NCBI RefSeq assembly: GCF_037975245.1
Contig: NC_092570.1
Coordinates: forward strand, 17,399,918 to 17,463,917
Reading direction: 5' to 3'
Source of the DNA: Apostichopus japonicus
Lineage: Eukaryota; Echinodermata; Holothuroidea; Aspidochirotida; Stichopodidae
Length of the DNA stretch: 64,000 bases
Part shown: positions 1 to 12,395 of the stretch, one piece after another
How positions within the stretch are numbered: position 1 is the stretch's first letter
Layout: every line of letters starts with the position of its first letter
Translations under genes and position numbers: made by a program
The notes under the pieces: generated by a model
What the model was told of the DNA's origin: nothing
Database searches by the model: none
The model's input: only the letters and a program-made list of their open reading frames with translations

Positions 1-423
1 CCAGGTCAAGGGCGGCGGAAGCACTTTTAATCTGGGGGGGGGGGCACCGACATCAAAGGGCACTTTGCAGAAATTCGATTGGACTGATGCAGCCTTACAT
101 TTAGTACCCTTTATAAGTCTTATTGTATTATCTTATTTGTGTATACACATCACTCCATCAACGCCCCCCCCCCCCCCCTAAAGGAAAATATGCATACTAG
201 CACTGCAATATCCAATGCGCAAATTAGGAAACAAGGAACAAGTTTTCTTTTGAGACAAAATGAGGTGAAATCATGCTAGTTGCTAATGTAGGAATCTTCC
301 GAATTAGAGTTTTTTCTTGTTAATATCTTAACAATTTTTTTCCATTCGAAATAGCTTTGAGTTTGCACCACAGAATTTCATTAAAAGTCACGGGCTTAGC
401 CAGGATTTATAAAGTTGTATGCA

Positions 424-534
424 CGACTATCTGTGCGGAGCGCCACCATCGGTTGGCGCGGAGCGTACTAGAAAAGTTTTGGTTTTACAAACCCCTCAGA
501 TGGCTGGAAACGGCCCTTCCCGAGTGTTTAATCT
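424..534 (+). repeat. Dispersed repeat with GC-rich hairpin, copy 1
   Basis: This segment closely matches 41530-41640. Both share a hairpin built from GCGGAGCGCCACC and GGTTGGCGCGGAGCG, then an A/T stretch with lysed copies of AAACCCCCAGATGG, then TTCCCGAGTGTTT. The 41.5-kb copy lies inside a hAT-type element with intact ends, so this is probably a truncated relative. A similar hairpin (GCTCCGCGCCAAC and GTTGGCGCGGAGC) lies inside the hAT element at 11936-12387. Confidence 0.75.
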
Positions 535-2056
535 GGTTCCCTGGCCTCTTTTTATGTTAGTCTGTTTCGTACTCTTCTCTTCCTCCCCTCTCTCCTCCCC
601 TCTCTCCACCTTTCTCTCCAACTCTCTTATCTTCTCTTTGCTCTACATTTGCCTTTTTATTTGTCATGGTAATTTCATGCATTTTTCCTCTTGTAAGGTG
701 CCGGGCACTCACCTCGAAAAGCATCATGCTTCTGTCAGGCCTCCCCAACATTCATTTCGGTCAATCCATTTGATATTTTGTCACGTTATGTTTGTATTAT
801 TGAGGGTGGAAGTTAACAACTTCATACTTCAAAGGCAAACAGTTGATTTGAGAATCAAGAATCGCCAGTTAAAGAAACTGACGGAAATAGAAAGCAAAAC
901 CAACAGCCAAAGGGAAATGTTTTACGTGTGTGATGCCATTGCTTCACTTACGTCATATTGGATTGTCCGATTACTCTCTTATCCATACTAGTTGTATATA
1001 ATGTCCAAATAACGAAACTCTTTGAAAATAAAAACCTCATTTATTTATTTATTGAAAAGTAAACTTACACCTTTCAATTGCAGATTGTACATTGTTTGAC
1101 GAGCTAATTTGTAATTTGTTCACATTGCTTAATAGTTTTGTTGACTAAAATCTACAATTGTGTTTGATTTCATATGATCATTATTGGACTTTAACCTAAC
1201 ATGTTTTGCTCCAAGAATTTAGCTGTGTTTTTTATTACGTTATAGAAGCACAGCTCCTAGATGTTTCAAATCAAATGGAATACATTAATTAGGTTCTATT
1301 TCATGTGTGACACAAAAAAAGGTTGCATATGACACCTATGCATAATCAGTGTAAGTCACATGCAAAATTCAAAGCAGAAATTTCTAAATTTCTCGCTTTT
1401 TTCTTAATTTTAGGAAGTGCAAGTTAGCTAGTCAATCGAGTAACAATTCTTTATTTGTAAGGAGATTTTAGTATCAACTTTAGTTCAAATTTTAGTTCAA
1501 ATAATTGTACTCCACCACCCTGCCAAAGTTAATCAGTCAGCAGTTTCCGCGAAAGCCCGTTGTGCATTACATTTCACTTTCGCATGTACCCCCTCTCCCC
1601 TACCCTTCGCTCCCCAAACCCTTTCCTCCCCCTATACCTTCCCCTCTTAATCGTTGCTCCGGTCTCTTACTTTACAATCATGTTAAAAATACAAACAATA
1701 CCTTCTCGTTCTAGTAATCAGAAGTTCGAAGTTTTAGAGCTACTTATTTGAAATGATAACCATGCGAGTTGAATTTGTGCATGGTGACTTATATTTCAGA
1801 ATTAAACTGCAGATATATTTTTTTTGCAATATCTGCAAGTTGAAAAAACTAATAAGATTCTGAAAATTTATGAATATAGTATTAGTCTATATTTTCAACT
1901 GTTTTGGAACGTTTGGTAGCTTTATTAAACCCATGACGCCACGATCGGGTATTTGTTTTTAATCTCTCTTTATAACACTTAATCCGCTTCTATATAAAAC
2001 CATGTTAAAATAGCCTATATGTTCCTTCCAATTTTCATAATTATTTATAGTACTTT

Positions 2057-2212
2057 TAAGAAAAAGTCGCCCAAGAAAGAACCTGGGCACGAAAACCAAA
2101 CTACCAAACGACTGATCCGCTCTCAACCCCAATCCCCTTGCATCGGGACTGTGACTGTGTGATCATCGTCAGGTGTGCATCACTATTCCCCTCGAAAGGG
2201 AACAGATACTAC
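2057..2212 (-). repeat. Dispersed ~155-bp repeat (inverted partner at 49.7 kb)
   Basis: By eye this is a near-identical reverse-complement match to 49706-49864. It includes AACCTGGGCACGAAAACC, CGACTGATCCGCTCTCAACC and AGGTGTGCATCAC. No ORF, tRNA boxes or target-site duplication is seen. The family is unknown to me. Confidence 0.8.
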
Positions 2213-2842
2213 ACATGATCTTATAGCCAAAAGGCCGAGGTAATTATTTATAGTTATGTATGTAAACATGTAAGTTCTTTTTTCGATTCTTTTATTCAGA
2301 GATACTCAATGATCATATAATACAAGATGAACGAAGACTGTGTGTTGAAATATTGTAAACATTTCCATCAAAATCCGGATTTCAGACTCAACTCTTAGTC
2401 TTAAACAATGAAATACTAGACAGTTTACATCATGATAACCCGGACCGGTGCTTCCTTCCGAGATGGTTTACGTACGTACGTTGTGTACCAACTGTGAACC
2501 CTTGATTTCTTAATATAGAAACAGGAATTTCCCAAAGTAAACGAGATCAAACAAAAGCCACGCATGCCATTGAAATAAAAGCTTGAACTTGACTTTAGTC
2601 TGCATATAAATAGTTCGTTCACTGTGAGATTGGGTGCGCACAACTACAACTGCTACAGTGAAAGAAAAAAATAATATCCAAACAGGGTTATCGTTTGATA
2701 CACAATCCATGTGGGTGTCATATAACTAGCGTACGTCGTACACGCACTGACTACTGGCCTGGTGATAAACTGCTTCGTTAGGCTTACTTCAAAACGAGTT
2801 TTTCATCTTCGTTTCTCTGCAAATTCCATCATTATCATCATC

Positions 2843-4182
2843 ATGGTCAGCCAAGGCGGTGAGAAAAGACCCTCCTACTTCGATTCTGCTTCTGTCGAGA
2901 CAGGAGTACACATGGCGAGCTCATCATCACATTCGGTAAAGTCACGACTGCAGTTGTTCTGGTTATTTGCTATTGTCGTCTGCTGTATGATATGTGTAGT
3001 TGCCAGACAACAGTGTCAAATCTATACGATCCAACGAGAACTGAATAGCCTATTGGAACTAGAAGATCTCTCCGACGAACTCCGCGATGGTGACATGGTA
3101 AGCAAAATCTTTGCGGCTTGGTGGTTACCAAATGTGGTGGTGGGTTCGGAGAAGGGGAAAGTTTGGAATTGTGGCATTCAATTAATGGGAATGGGTGGGT
3201 AACGTGGTGTTTGTACGTGGAGTAGTAGTAATGAGTCGAGAGGGGGAGGGGGAGCCGTGTACCGCTAACCTGAATGAATACTTGTGTGTGTGTGCGGGGG
3301 GGGGGGGCGGTGTGGTTAGCGGAGGAGGTTGGGGGTGCACTGATACAATTGACTATCGGAGGAGTTTTTCCATGACGTCCTTAGCCAAAACATAAAAATG
3401 TTAGAGTTCACTCAACTGTGAACCAACTACTGTCTACTATAGTATTACTGATCGAGAGGAACTTAGTGGTACAATGGGGGAGGGGTGGGGGAAGGACTGG
3501 TCAAGGAAGTTGGGGAAGGATGATCATGAATGGATACTAAGACGCCAGAGGGTATACTGTAAAACTTTATCAGATCAGATCAAACCATGGATAATAAAAA
3601 GTCACTTAAACTTCAAGGAATTAAAATTAACAAATATTGGTTAAATAAAAGTTACTTTAGAGAGTGCTCACGTTGTCTCATAGCGTATCCAAATACTAAA
3701 CTTACAGGAAATTAGAACCTGGAAATTAGAAAATTGTTTATCTACACTCCAAAATACAGAATAAGGTATGATAAGGTAAATTAAAAGGGTCTGAGGTTTC
3801 GATCCTAGCACGATCAAATCAAAGGTGTAGCCTGCCCCTGTAAAAGACCTTACTATGCGGTCGAAATGACAATTCTTAGTTAGTTGAACATTTCGATGGC
3901 ACCATAAAGTTTCCATACTACTAATATTCCTTTCGCACCCCCCAAAAGAAATAATAATAACAATATTAATGATAACAAAAAGCTAAAGGTACTGCTGCAT
4001 TGTTACTATAAATAGAGCCTGTTCCGTCCAACTTTCGTCAAAGGTTTATACACGCGTGAAAAAGCAAACATTAGGATTTTCGATGATATTGATGATATTT
4101 AACAAGATTGTTATAGTCACGTTACCAAAATATTATGGTAACAAGGAGGACAAAACTATGAAAAGTCAAGGAAAAGGTATAC

Positions 4183-4223
<41 letters not shown>

Positions 4224-4618
4224 CAATATTGTTGTTGTGATATTTGGAGTTGTTATCGTCTTTTGCGATTGGTAAAAAAAATAAGGGAAAATAAATATGA
4301 ATTTCCTGCAACATGATGACGCAGTTGAAACGTTGTTGACAAAATACAAAATATGGAAACTTGATACTGATATGCAAGACTGACAAGAGTAGAAAGTGGG
4401 TGGGGTGGGGTGTGGTGGGGGTGGGACCTACAGCTTTGAGTCGGGTTCTAGTAGGAGGCCCAAGAAAATACGGTATAGAAAATAATTTAGTCGCATTTTC
4501 ATACAGAAATATACGTAAGGACCAAAATAAAGTCAATTATTAAATATTGAAATGTTCAAGCCAGAACACGTTCGAATGAGCTCGAAAAATAATATGTATG
4601 TATGTATGTATATGTATG

Positions 4619-4661
<43 letters not shown>

Positions 4662-7414
4662 TATTTATATCAGTGTGTACATATACAAATATACAAATAT
4701 AAACATGATTACACGTGCATAGCGATTTCCATCACACATACGCTTCTTATAATGATCAATTAAGGATTACAACAATACTCATTTTTATGAAAGTACGCAA
4801 CTGACTTAATCGCAAATTTACTTTAATATTTTATATTTTATATTGTTTTTATCCATACAGTTTGCAGAAAACATCACAGGCAGCCTCTTGGGTAAACTGA
4901 CCGCTGACGAAAACAACACCCTCAATGGTAAGTGAATAAAGTCATCTCGATGTAAAGGAGTGGCTCAGTAAGGAACAATATGTTAACTTTGAATGAATTG
5001 CATACACATTCGTATTTAATGCTTTTGCGGTCACCCCCCCCCAAAAAAACCCTTAGTCACGTGGATGTTACCAGCATCACGTGATATGCATATACCACTT
5101 CATACCACTGCTGCACAGATGGCTTTATACCACTGCTGAATCGGTATTAACCCAATTATACAGGCCCATCAAATCTAGACCAACATAAAATATTACATTT
5201 TTTTTAAAATTTCCTTTAATTTTTAGTTTACGCCATCGTTATAATAAATTCCGTCAGGATACGATAATTTTATCTGTTCTTTTTACCTCTAGCCATCGTC
5301 TCCCGCCGCAGGCGTCAGACTAGAGGCTCAGATGTGGTAAGTATCTTGATTCCTTGGCTTACCTTTAACGGAACAGATAAACAATATTGGGTTTCAAATT
5401 CAAAGTTATTTATTTATTATTAATACTCTCCAAGAACGATACAACTATTTTTTCCGTATAGAGAGATAACAAGGCTGATGTAAAATTTGATTTATGTGTA
5501 TAAGAGGTGACGTCACATCCCTGCTGGGTCTTTTTATAACTTGTATTTGTATATTCCTGTTAACCGCTAGTCTCTGACGTCATGCGCAAAAATAGTGCTC
5601 AGAGAAGCCTCAATATTTGAGCTTTGTAAATCTTTAAGTTTGTTTTACTTCCCGGATCTTTGGACATGTTAAAAAAAATATCGTGTCATCAGCGATAGCT
5701 TTAGACTCTTCCCATTTAGCAATCTATGAATAATTTTGCCTTCATCAGAGTTTCTCGATCTCCTTATCTATTTGTAATTTACTAAAAATCGATATGTCAT
5801 TCGCCAGTTGATATATTTATGTTTATGTTTATTACTTTCTTACAGTCTGCGTTCGCTCATCTTGTTGGGAACGGTAATATAGTAGGTATGGAAAATCCAG
5901 ATATCTCAGTAATGTGTAGATTATGAAATATTAATTTAAAAATGAAAATTAAATATTACGAGAACATTCTAAAAAGAAACCAAGTTTTTTTCTTTTGTGT
6001 ATTGTCTTTTGCAGTTTATATTTTTGTGTGTTTTTTTTTTCTGCGGCTCTATAAACATATGCATTCAACTTGTTTTAAACAATCGTTTTGATCGACAAGA
6101 TGACGTTTCATGAATACATAATGCGATATATGATATTGTTGTTAAGTCGCAAGCCTGCAATAAAAAAAAAACTTTAAAATTTCCTTTGAACAGGTCATTC
6201 GACGTTCCTTTGGTCAGATCCCGACTCTTCAAGTAATTCTTATTCTTCTTTCGGGAACGTCCAACTTTACAAACCGAACAGAAACAATGCAGTGCGTGCT
6301 ATTCGTGTCCTTTGTGCAGGCTGGTATTATGTCTACACACAGATACCATATTTCTACGACAGTGACAGGCATCTTGGACACGAAATAGTCCGAATTAACT
6401 CATGTGGACGTTCCAACCCTATGACAGTACTCATGACTATTGTGAACCTGCCAAAGTAAGTAGCTTCAATTCATTGAATGAACTTCGATCAACTTTATGA
6501 TGCGGTAGAACCGTGGTAATAACATCCCGATATAGCATGTCTACTTCATTAATTTGTCTAGTCACATATTCATTAAAGATCTGCTTTATTGGCTCCAATT
6601 ATAGCACGCTATAGCTATATAGGAAAGTGTTGCGATTACGTAATCGACCTGCCACGATCGTAAATCGACCTCTGGGCTCAACAACTAGTCTGCATAGCAT
6701 CTTAACCCCATTAGGCTTTTTGTGTAAACACTGTGTGGAAAGATGTACATGTCTACAGTGTAATTAATCATACAACGTTCACTCAACGACTCTTCATACA
6801 AGAAAATAAAATGTAGCAGGCGTTGCAGACTAATTGGTGAAAAGAGGTCAATTTACGACCAAGGCAGGTCGATTACGTAATCTCAAGAAACTTTTCCATG
6901 ATAACGTGCTATAGTCCTGACAGTAGTTGGGGTCTATATAAAGCATACTTTAACTTCCACAGATTATCAATATCTCCCTTGCTGCCGTAAAGATGCATAA
7001 TAATTTCAAGATTTCATATAAATAGGTTTTCATAGATTACCCCCCCCCCCCCCCCAAACACACAAACAAGCACATACAAACACATCTTTTCCACTTCCGA
7101 ATTCCGATGTCAAAGTGTAGCATTAACATGCTACGTCAGACATAAAAAATACATCGTTGATTATAATAACTTCCAATCCGTCTGTTTTGTTTGTCAGTTC
7201 ACCGGCAGCCAGTAACAACAACTGGAAATACTTAGGTGGGATTGTTTACCTGGCAGCATCCAGTCACGTGGAGGTAAAACCGAGTGATAATGATCAACCC
7301 ATCGATAACTACATTAGCTCTTCGAATGAAGCCAGACAAACTGGGGCTTTCTTTGGACTGTACCTAGTGAAGGCCATGTCGCCATTAGATTGTGCAGTGA
7401 GATGTAACAACTAA
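2843..7414 (+). CDS. TNF superfamily ligand-like gene 1 (six exons, 294 aa)
   Basis: This is a type II membrane ligand of the TNF superfamily. Joined exons: 2843-3097, 4861-4927, 5293-5336, 5846-5885, 6194-6455 and 7198-7414. All junctions are GT-AG, the phases agree, and the total is 885 nt. The ATG at 2843 is the first in the open frame. Residues 36-54 are a membrane segment (WLFAIVVCCMICVVA) followed by a short helical stalk. Residues 112-115 are RRRR, a furin-type site that would release the soluble domain. The TNF homology domain follows, with the hallmark strand GWYYVYTQIPY, a cysteine pair (VLCAG, NSCGRS) likely to be disulfide-bonded, YLGGIVYLAASSHVEV, and the terminal strand GAFFGLYLVK. 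There is no collagen repeat, unlike vertebrate EDA. Furin processing recalls the EDA/APRIL/BAFF/TWEAK group, but the subfamily cannot be assigned by eye. The next gene downstream is its tandem paralogue. Confidence 0.9.
4185..4654. repeat. (TA)n and (ATGT)n microsatellites in TNF-like gene 1 intron 1
   Basis: There is a perfect (TA)n run at about 4185-4220 and a second at 4622-4654. The second is preceded by an ATGT/ATGTATGT tetranucleotide run from about 4592. Both lie in the first intron. ORFs reading IYIYIY here are artefacts. Confidence 0.95.
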
Positions 7415-8772
7415 ATAGCTAACATTGTAACAGAGGAGTAAGCAATGTCTAAGTCATCAGAAGAAAGGGGGGGGGGAGTGTAACCAAGCATAAGTTATCA
7501 AAGTAAGGATATTGCATCACTACAGCACCACACTGAGGGTAACTAATGTCTGTATCGTTACAACAGTGGTAAAACAATGATGATAGCATCACAGGGAGGG
7601 TAACCAATGATGATGGCATCACAGGGAGGGTAACCAATGATGATGGCATCACAGGGAGGGTAACCAATGATGATGGCATCACAGGGAGGGTAACCAATGA
7701 TGATGGCATCACAGGGAGGGTAACCAATGATGATGGCATCACAGGGAGGGTAACCAATGATGATGGCATCACAGGGAGGGTAACCAATGATGATGGCGTC
7801 ACAGGGAGGGTAAAGCAATGATGATTGATAGCGTCACAGGGAGGGTAATCAATGATGATGGCATCACAGGGAGGGTAAGCAATGACTACAGCATCATTAT
7901 GAGGGTAAGCCATCGCTGCCACGTGAGAGAGTGGGTAACTAATGGCTGTTGGATGACAACGAATGCTATAGTCATGACTGCCACATCAGAGAATAGGTAA
8001 CCAATAACCAGTTTCGTATCACAGTGAAGTCATGAATGCATCACTATTCCAGAGAGGGACACTAATGACTTTGATGTCACAGAGGACCGTGTAGCAGGCA
8101 CTACACATCACAGAGGAGGCAACCCATAAACCAGCAAACAACATTGACAAATGCCATCGCTACCAAAGAAAATGGGCAAAGTAATGAATACACTATAAGG
8201 ATAGGTAAAAATTATTGTTGAACTATTTAATGCTGATTATGTGTCAGTTTGGCTACACAACAGGTGTAATCTAAACGGTGTATCGGTCGTTATGACTACA
8301 CACAAATACAAAGTAAAAAAAATCATAGTGTATATCATTTACATAACAAAGCGATCAGTTCATGGTCCAATAGTTAAATCCTACCAGACTACATGTACCT
8401 ATATAGATACCCTACATGTGTGTCCGTATATGCGTGTGTGTTTGTGTGTGTAGCCAGGGTGGTGGTTGTCGCAACGTATTATGGCTCATATTGTTCTAGG
8501 GAATATTGAATATCAAATATCGCCTTAGATCGTGTAACAGACAAGTAGTATATTTACTTGTAAAAGTTTTTGGAAGGCATTTTAGTATCAATACGGAGAG
8601 TATAGGCCTATATACGGTGCATCGTTAAAGTCAGTTTTTCCTTCTTCAGTACTAACATGCATTTGAAATGTGTGGAATGTTCATTCAGTCACTTTGTAAA
8701 TAGTATTGTAAATATTTATTTAAGAACTACACGAAAATGAAATTGATATGAATAGTGGTTTGAGAGGTGAGA
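7415..8772. repeat. 30-bp minisatellite with diverged flanks, 3' of TNF-like gene 1
   Basis: From about 7574 to 7880 a 30-bp unit (GGTAACCAATGATGATGGCA plus TCACAGGGAG) repeats about ten times, nearly perfectly in the centre. Decayed units (CATCAC-GAGG-GGTAA) extend to about 7440 and 8125, so the array was once larger or is growing from its middle. It starts within about 30 bases of the stop codon and would lie in the 3' UTR or just past it. Because 30 is a multiple of three, all frames stay open across it and produce false ORFs. Positions 8130-8772 show nothing recognisable. Confidence 0.95.
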
Positions 8773-8962
<190 letters not shown>

Positions 8963-9720
8963 AAGCGAAAATGTTAAAGAAAAAAAAAAGAGGTATAGTT
9001 ATAATTTCTAAACAATATTCGCAGCATTATTGTCAATTTTCGATTTGATGCTTAATACCACGGTTCCCTTTTTTCATTGGACCATTCCTATTGCCGGACG
9101 ACACGTCTATTCGCTTCCGGTCGTAATGGGATCACGTGTTACCAAGGAGAAGAATTCCGTGAAACGTGGTTTAGAAAGATTTTGCTGTTATTTCAACAAC
9201 AACAACAAAATTATTTGTCCTTCAAATATATGTAATATGATACAATTGGAATATTTGCTTTGCTGTCAAATTACTGTAAATTGAAATGTTCTGTCAAAAT
9301 TTGGTTTATAAGACCGTCGTTGCCTGATACATACATAGAACCAAGTTTGGGATGAAACTACGTGCCAGCAGGTTGTTGTTTTCAACACAAAAAATATCAT
9401 TATTGTATAAATTGTAGTTATTATTATTGTTTTAATTGTTTAAATTTGATCAAAGGAATGCTCCAATAAATCTTACGCTTTGAACAATTATTTACCGTAA
9501 AATTTACATTTGAACAACGACCATTCTCTCTGTTTATTGCGTATTTTTTTTTATGTATATTGCGTCATCTTATATGAAATAGTTAACCGTAGTAACGAAA
9601 TAAATTAACAGTATGCCAATAACGATAATGCAATTGGAAATCTATTGTTTTTGTATTGATTACTATACAAAATAAATATTTGAAGTCACATTCCGAACGA
9701 CCTTGGCTACATTAATCGTC
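8963..9720. other. Non-coding spacer
   Basis: AT-rich sequence without a supported gene. AATAAA-like hexamers occur near 9466, 9599 and 9670 and could serve the 3' end of TNF-like gene 1 if its 3' UTR is long. Nothing else is recognised. Confidence 0.4.
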
Positions 9721-9728
9721 TTCTAGAC

Positions 9729-10370
9729 CAGGGTTTCCCTAAGGCTTTACCCCCCCCCCCCCCCACGAACATTTGGATGTCAGAGTTTGTCCACAAACCC
9801 CCACTTTTTCGAGACACGATCTGAGTCATTATTATACTATAATACGCATAACAGTGCTTCGTAAAAAGATCAAGTTCATAGTGTAATATTGCACTGGTAT
9901 ATCATGTTAAAACAGGCTACTGACTGCATGTTGTCACTCAACAACAACAACAAGCATGAATTTATGCTAAGTTTGCATTGTGTCGGGCAAAATGGAGGTC
10001 ATCTGGAATTTCCAAAATAATAATTACTTTGGCCAACCTTCAGTTACTTTATCAGCTCTTTTATCTTCACGATATACTGTCATGCGTACACCAACTTCAC
10101 CAAAGTCATGCGGCCTGTGTCTGTTTCATAATTCAGTCATTTATCACATGTTCGGTACGGTACTACTATATGGCAACATATGTCTATGGAAAAGCGAAAA
10201 GAGTTTGTCGATAGGTACGACTTTTGTACATTACTAAATTATATGATATATCAGATTTTAGTTCAACAAAAGGATACTCTAGTTTTGACTTTCAGAAACA
10301 TCTCACGAACAGCCTGGGATGGACTAACGCACCCCCTGGGGGTTCATGCACCCCAGTTAGGGAACCCCTG
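9729..10370. mobile_element. hAT-type non-autonomous element, 642 bp, intact 8-bp TSD
   Basis: The ends are inverted repeats: CAGGGTTTCCCTAA at the left and TTAGGGAACCCCTG at the right. The 8-bp direct repeat TTCTAGAC flanks both sides (9721-9728 and 10371-10378). An 8-bp duplication with CAG...CTG ends is typical of hAT elements. A C-tract follows the left end. No transposase is encoded; the ORFs inside are short and unrecognised. Confidence 0.92.
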
Positions 10371-10378
10371 TTCTAGAC

Positions 10379-11194
10379 GCATCAGCATTGGTATGCCATA
10401 ATACATGCTATAAACTAATATTTCCTTCAGTGTCCGGAGATCAACTCCCGAGCAATAAAATAAAGTGAGTCAGTGTGGGGATGCGAGTGTGAGGGCTGGA
10501 GGCGTGCCTTCTTTAATTGATGACTTTATAGACACAAACTAAACTAGGATAACTTTTAGACCGTTAGAATAGCGCTGCTATCGACCTTGGTTGCATTTGC
10601 TATTCCAATTTTTAATTTTTTAAAATATTTTTATTATACCCTTTAATCATCTGAAACTCATCAAATTAGTCATCAAATAATCTGCGTAGCCTATAACGCC
10701 CCCTCCCCTCCCCCATTCGTTGTTTCCTGCACTCTTTTGTTTTGCGGAATGGTATTAATAGAGGGAGTGAGCCGGGGGTACATTAAAGATCAGTCGCAGG
10801 TTCTCACTATAGGAAGGAAGAAGGTTGTAGGCTAAGGTGGATCGGAATTCTTACTTAACAGACTCGATGATAATAATGGAGAGTGAACGAGCTTACACAT
10901 TCTCGATTTTGCAGTGCAAATGGAATGCCAGGAATTTCCTCGGGTACGCAGTAATATATTCAACTGTTCAGCACAAAAGAATGCCAGAGATAGCCAGTAT
11001 AAGGATTCCCTAAGTTCTACAACGTGCTGAAGGCCCAAACATTGAAAACAACAAGGACCTCGCTGATGGAAGCTATCAAAGTAAAACACATGCAGTGGTC
11101 CAAAGTATTTTCGACATCATGGCGAAAAGTATACCCGGTTTCTGGTCCACCTGAAGGTTGAAAATAACGCCATAATCGGTATGTATACTGTCAG

Positions 11195-11233
<39 letters not shown>

Positions 11234-11927
11234 CCTATATCTTTATATGTATATAGGCCTATATCTTTATATGTATATATTATAAAGTAAGGATAAAATA
11301 ATGTAAGCCAGAGCAAGCTAAACCATTGTATAGTCTATATTAACAATTGGATGTGTATCATGTATGCATTTCAAGCGTTTTGGCGTGTACATGTTTATTT
11401 TGGTGGGTGTGAAATTGAATAGGGAGGCCTGTTTACATCCGTAATGATACGGTCTAATTCTTCTGCGTCGTAAAATGTTCCCATACAGACTCATTTTTAT
11501 CTCGAATGACAATGGAAGTGGAGCGCAGTGATATCATCAATACATATACCGGTAACCCTCAATAATGCGATACCTTATGAATGTTCGCTTAGCCTCTCAA
11601 TATTTTCTGTATTTAGAATTTAACGATCAACCATTATGTTTAATTATTATTATATTTGTCTGTGCATGGGTGTAGATGACTTAAATATTTTACAAAATTA
11701 AAGAAAACAAATTTACAGCTGATTTGCCATAATAAGATCGAGCAAAAGAAACATTCAAAGCAAAAGTTGTTGTCCCATCGAAACAATCACATTAATCTGA
11801 CGCATGCGCGGCGAGCACATGCGTTGACCTCAATATACGGCGTAATAGGCCTCTTGAAAAACAACTGTATAGTCTGCAAAGCGAACGATTTTCGATGGTC
11901 TCACCAGGAAGTTGCTATACTTAGAGT
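10379..11927. other. Intergenic spacer, unrecognised content
   Basis: No supported gene. A moderately open stretch at 10830-11150 has no family I recognise and lacks clear splice sites. A (TA)n run lies at about 11199-11231, followed by two copies of TAGGCCTATATCTTTATATG. The rest is AT-rich. Confidence 0.4.
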
Positions 11928-11935
11928 ATCAGCTC

Positions 11936-12387
11936 CAGTGGCGGAGCTTCCATACAGTCAGGGGGCGGATGCCCCCCCCCCCCGCCCCCCTGACGGACTC
12001 AAATGGACTGCTGGCGCCCTCTTCCGCTTTTTAACACTTTTTACTTATTCGCGATTATTGACTTTTTTTTATTGCGCTCTCATCTACCTGTTGACATTTG
12101 TCACATTTTGTTGGTGTAATTTTCTGACAAAATGCTCTAACGGCGGTCTTTAATTTACATTTAATTTTGCATTTTACGCCGCTCCATGATTCTTCGTTTA
12201 TCTGCATATTAACAAGGCCCGGAAAGGGTCATTTTCGGGCCTTTCGGCGATCTAGGGAGTATCTTTACTCAAAAAAAAATCAGACGCTCCGCGCCAACAC
12301 AGGTTGGCGCGGAGCGTGCATAGTGTCGAAAGCGCCCCTACAGACCATTCTCGCCCACCCTGACCAAAACCCCTAGCTCCGCCACTG
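11936..12387. mobile_element. hAT-type MITE, 452 bp, intact 8-bp TSD
   Basis: The ends are inverted repeats (CAGTGGCGGAGCT and AGCTCCGCCACTG) flanked by the perfect 8-bp direct repeat ATCAGCTC (11928-11935 and 12388-12395). Near 12275-12312 is a strong internal hairpin with arms GCTCCGCGCCAAC and GTTGGCGCGGAGC. The same hairpin motif occurs at 435-465 and 41545-41575. No coding capacity. Confidence 0.93.
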
Positions 12388-12395
12388 ATCAGCTC

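Larger units (their letters stand above)
1..2842. other. Upstream non-coding region with repeat debris
   Basis: No gene is recognised here. The first 550 bases are GC-skewed repeat debris with long G and C runs and a piece of the element found at 41.5 kb. An open stretch at about 780-930 encodes a short hydrophobic segment followed by a lysine/glutamine-rich possible coiled coil. It has no convincing splice sites and no family match I recognise. A dispersed repeat lies at 2057-2212. The last 600 bases before the first ATG should hold the promoter and 5' UTR of the first TNF-like gene, but no clear TATA box is seen. Confidence 0.5.

Noticed and set aside
419-991. 190-aa ORF at the window start
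   Set aside because: Most of it runs through a dispersed repeat and a C/T-rich stretch; no start context, splice sites or domain. Only the 780-930 part is kept as a weak finding.
7574-7880. CRISPR-like array of evenly spaced repeats
   Set aside because: There are no unique spacers; the units abut, and the genome is eukaryotic.
7449-7922. 157-aa and 86-aa minus-strand ORFs with ten-residue repeats
   Set aside because: The 30-bp minisatellite unit is divisible by three, so frames stay open without selection.
10832-11089. 85-aa minus-strand ORF
   Set aside because: No family features; the plus strand is also partly open; no splice sites.
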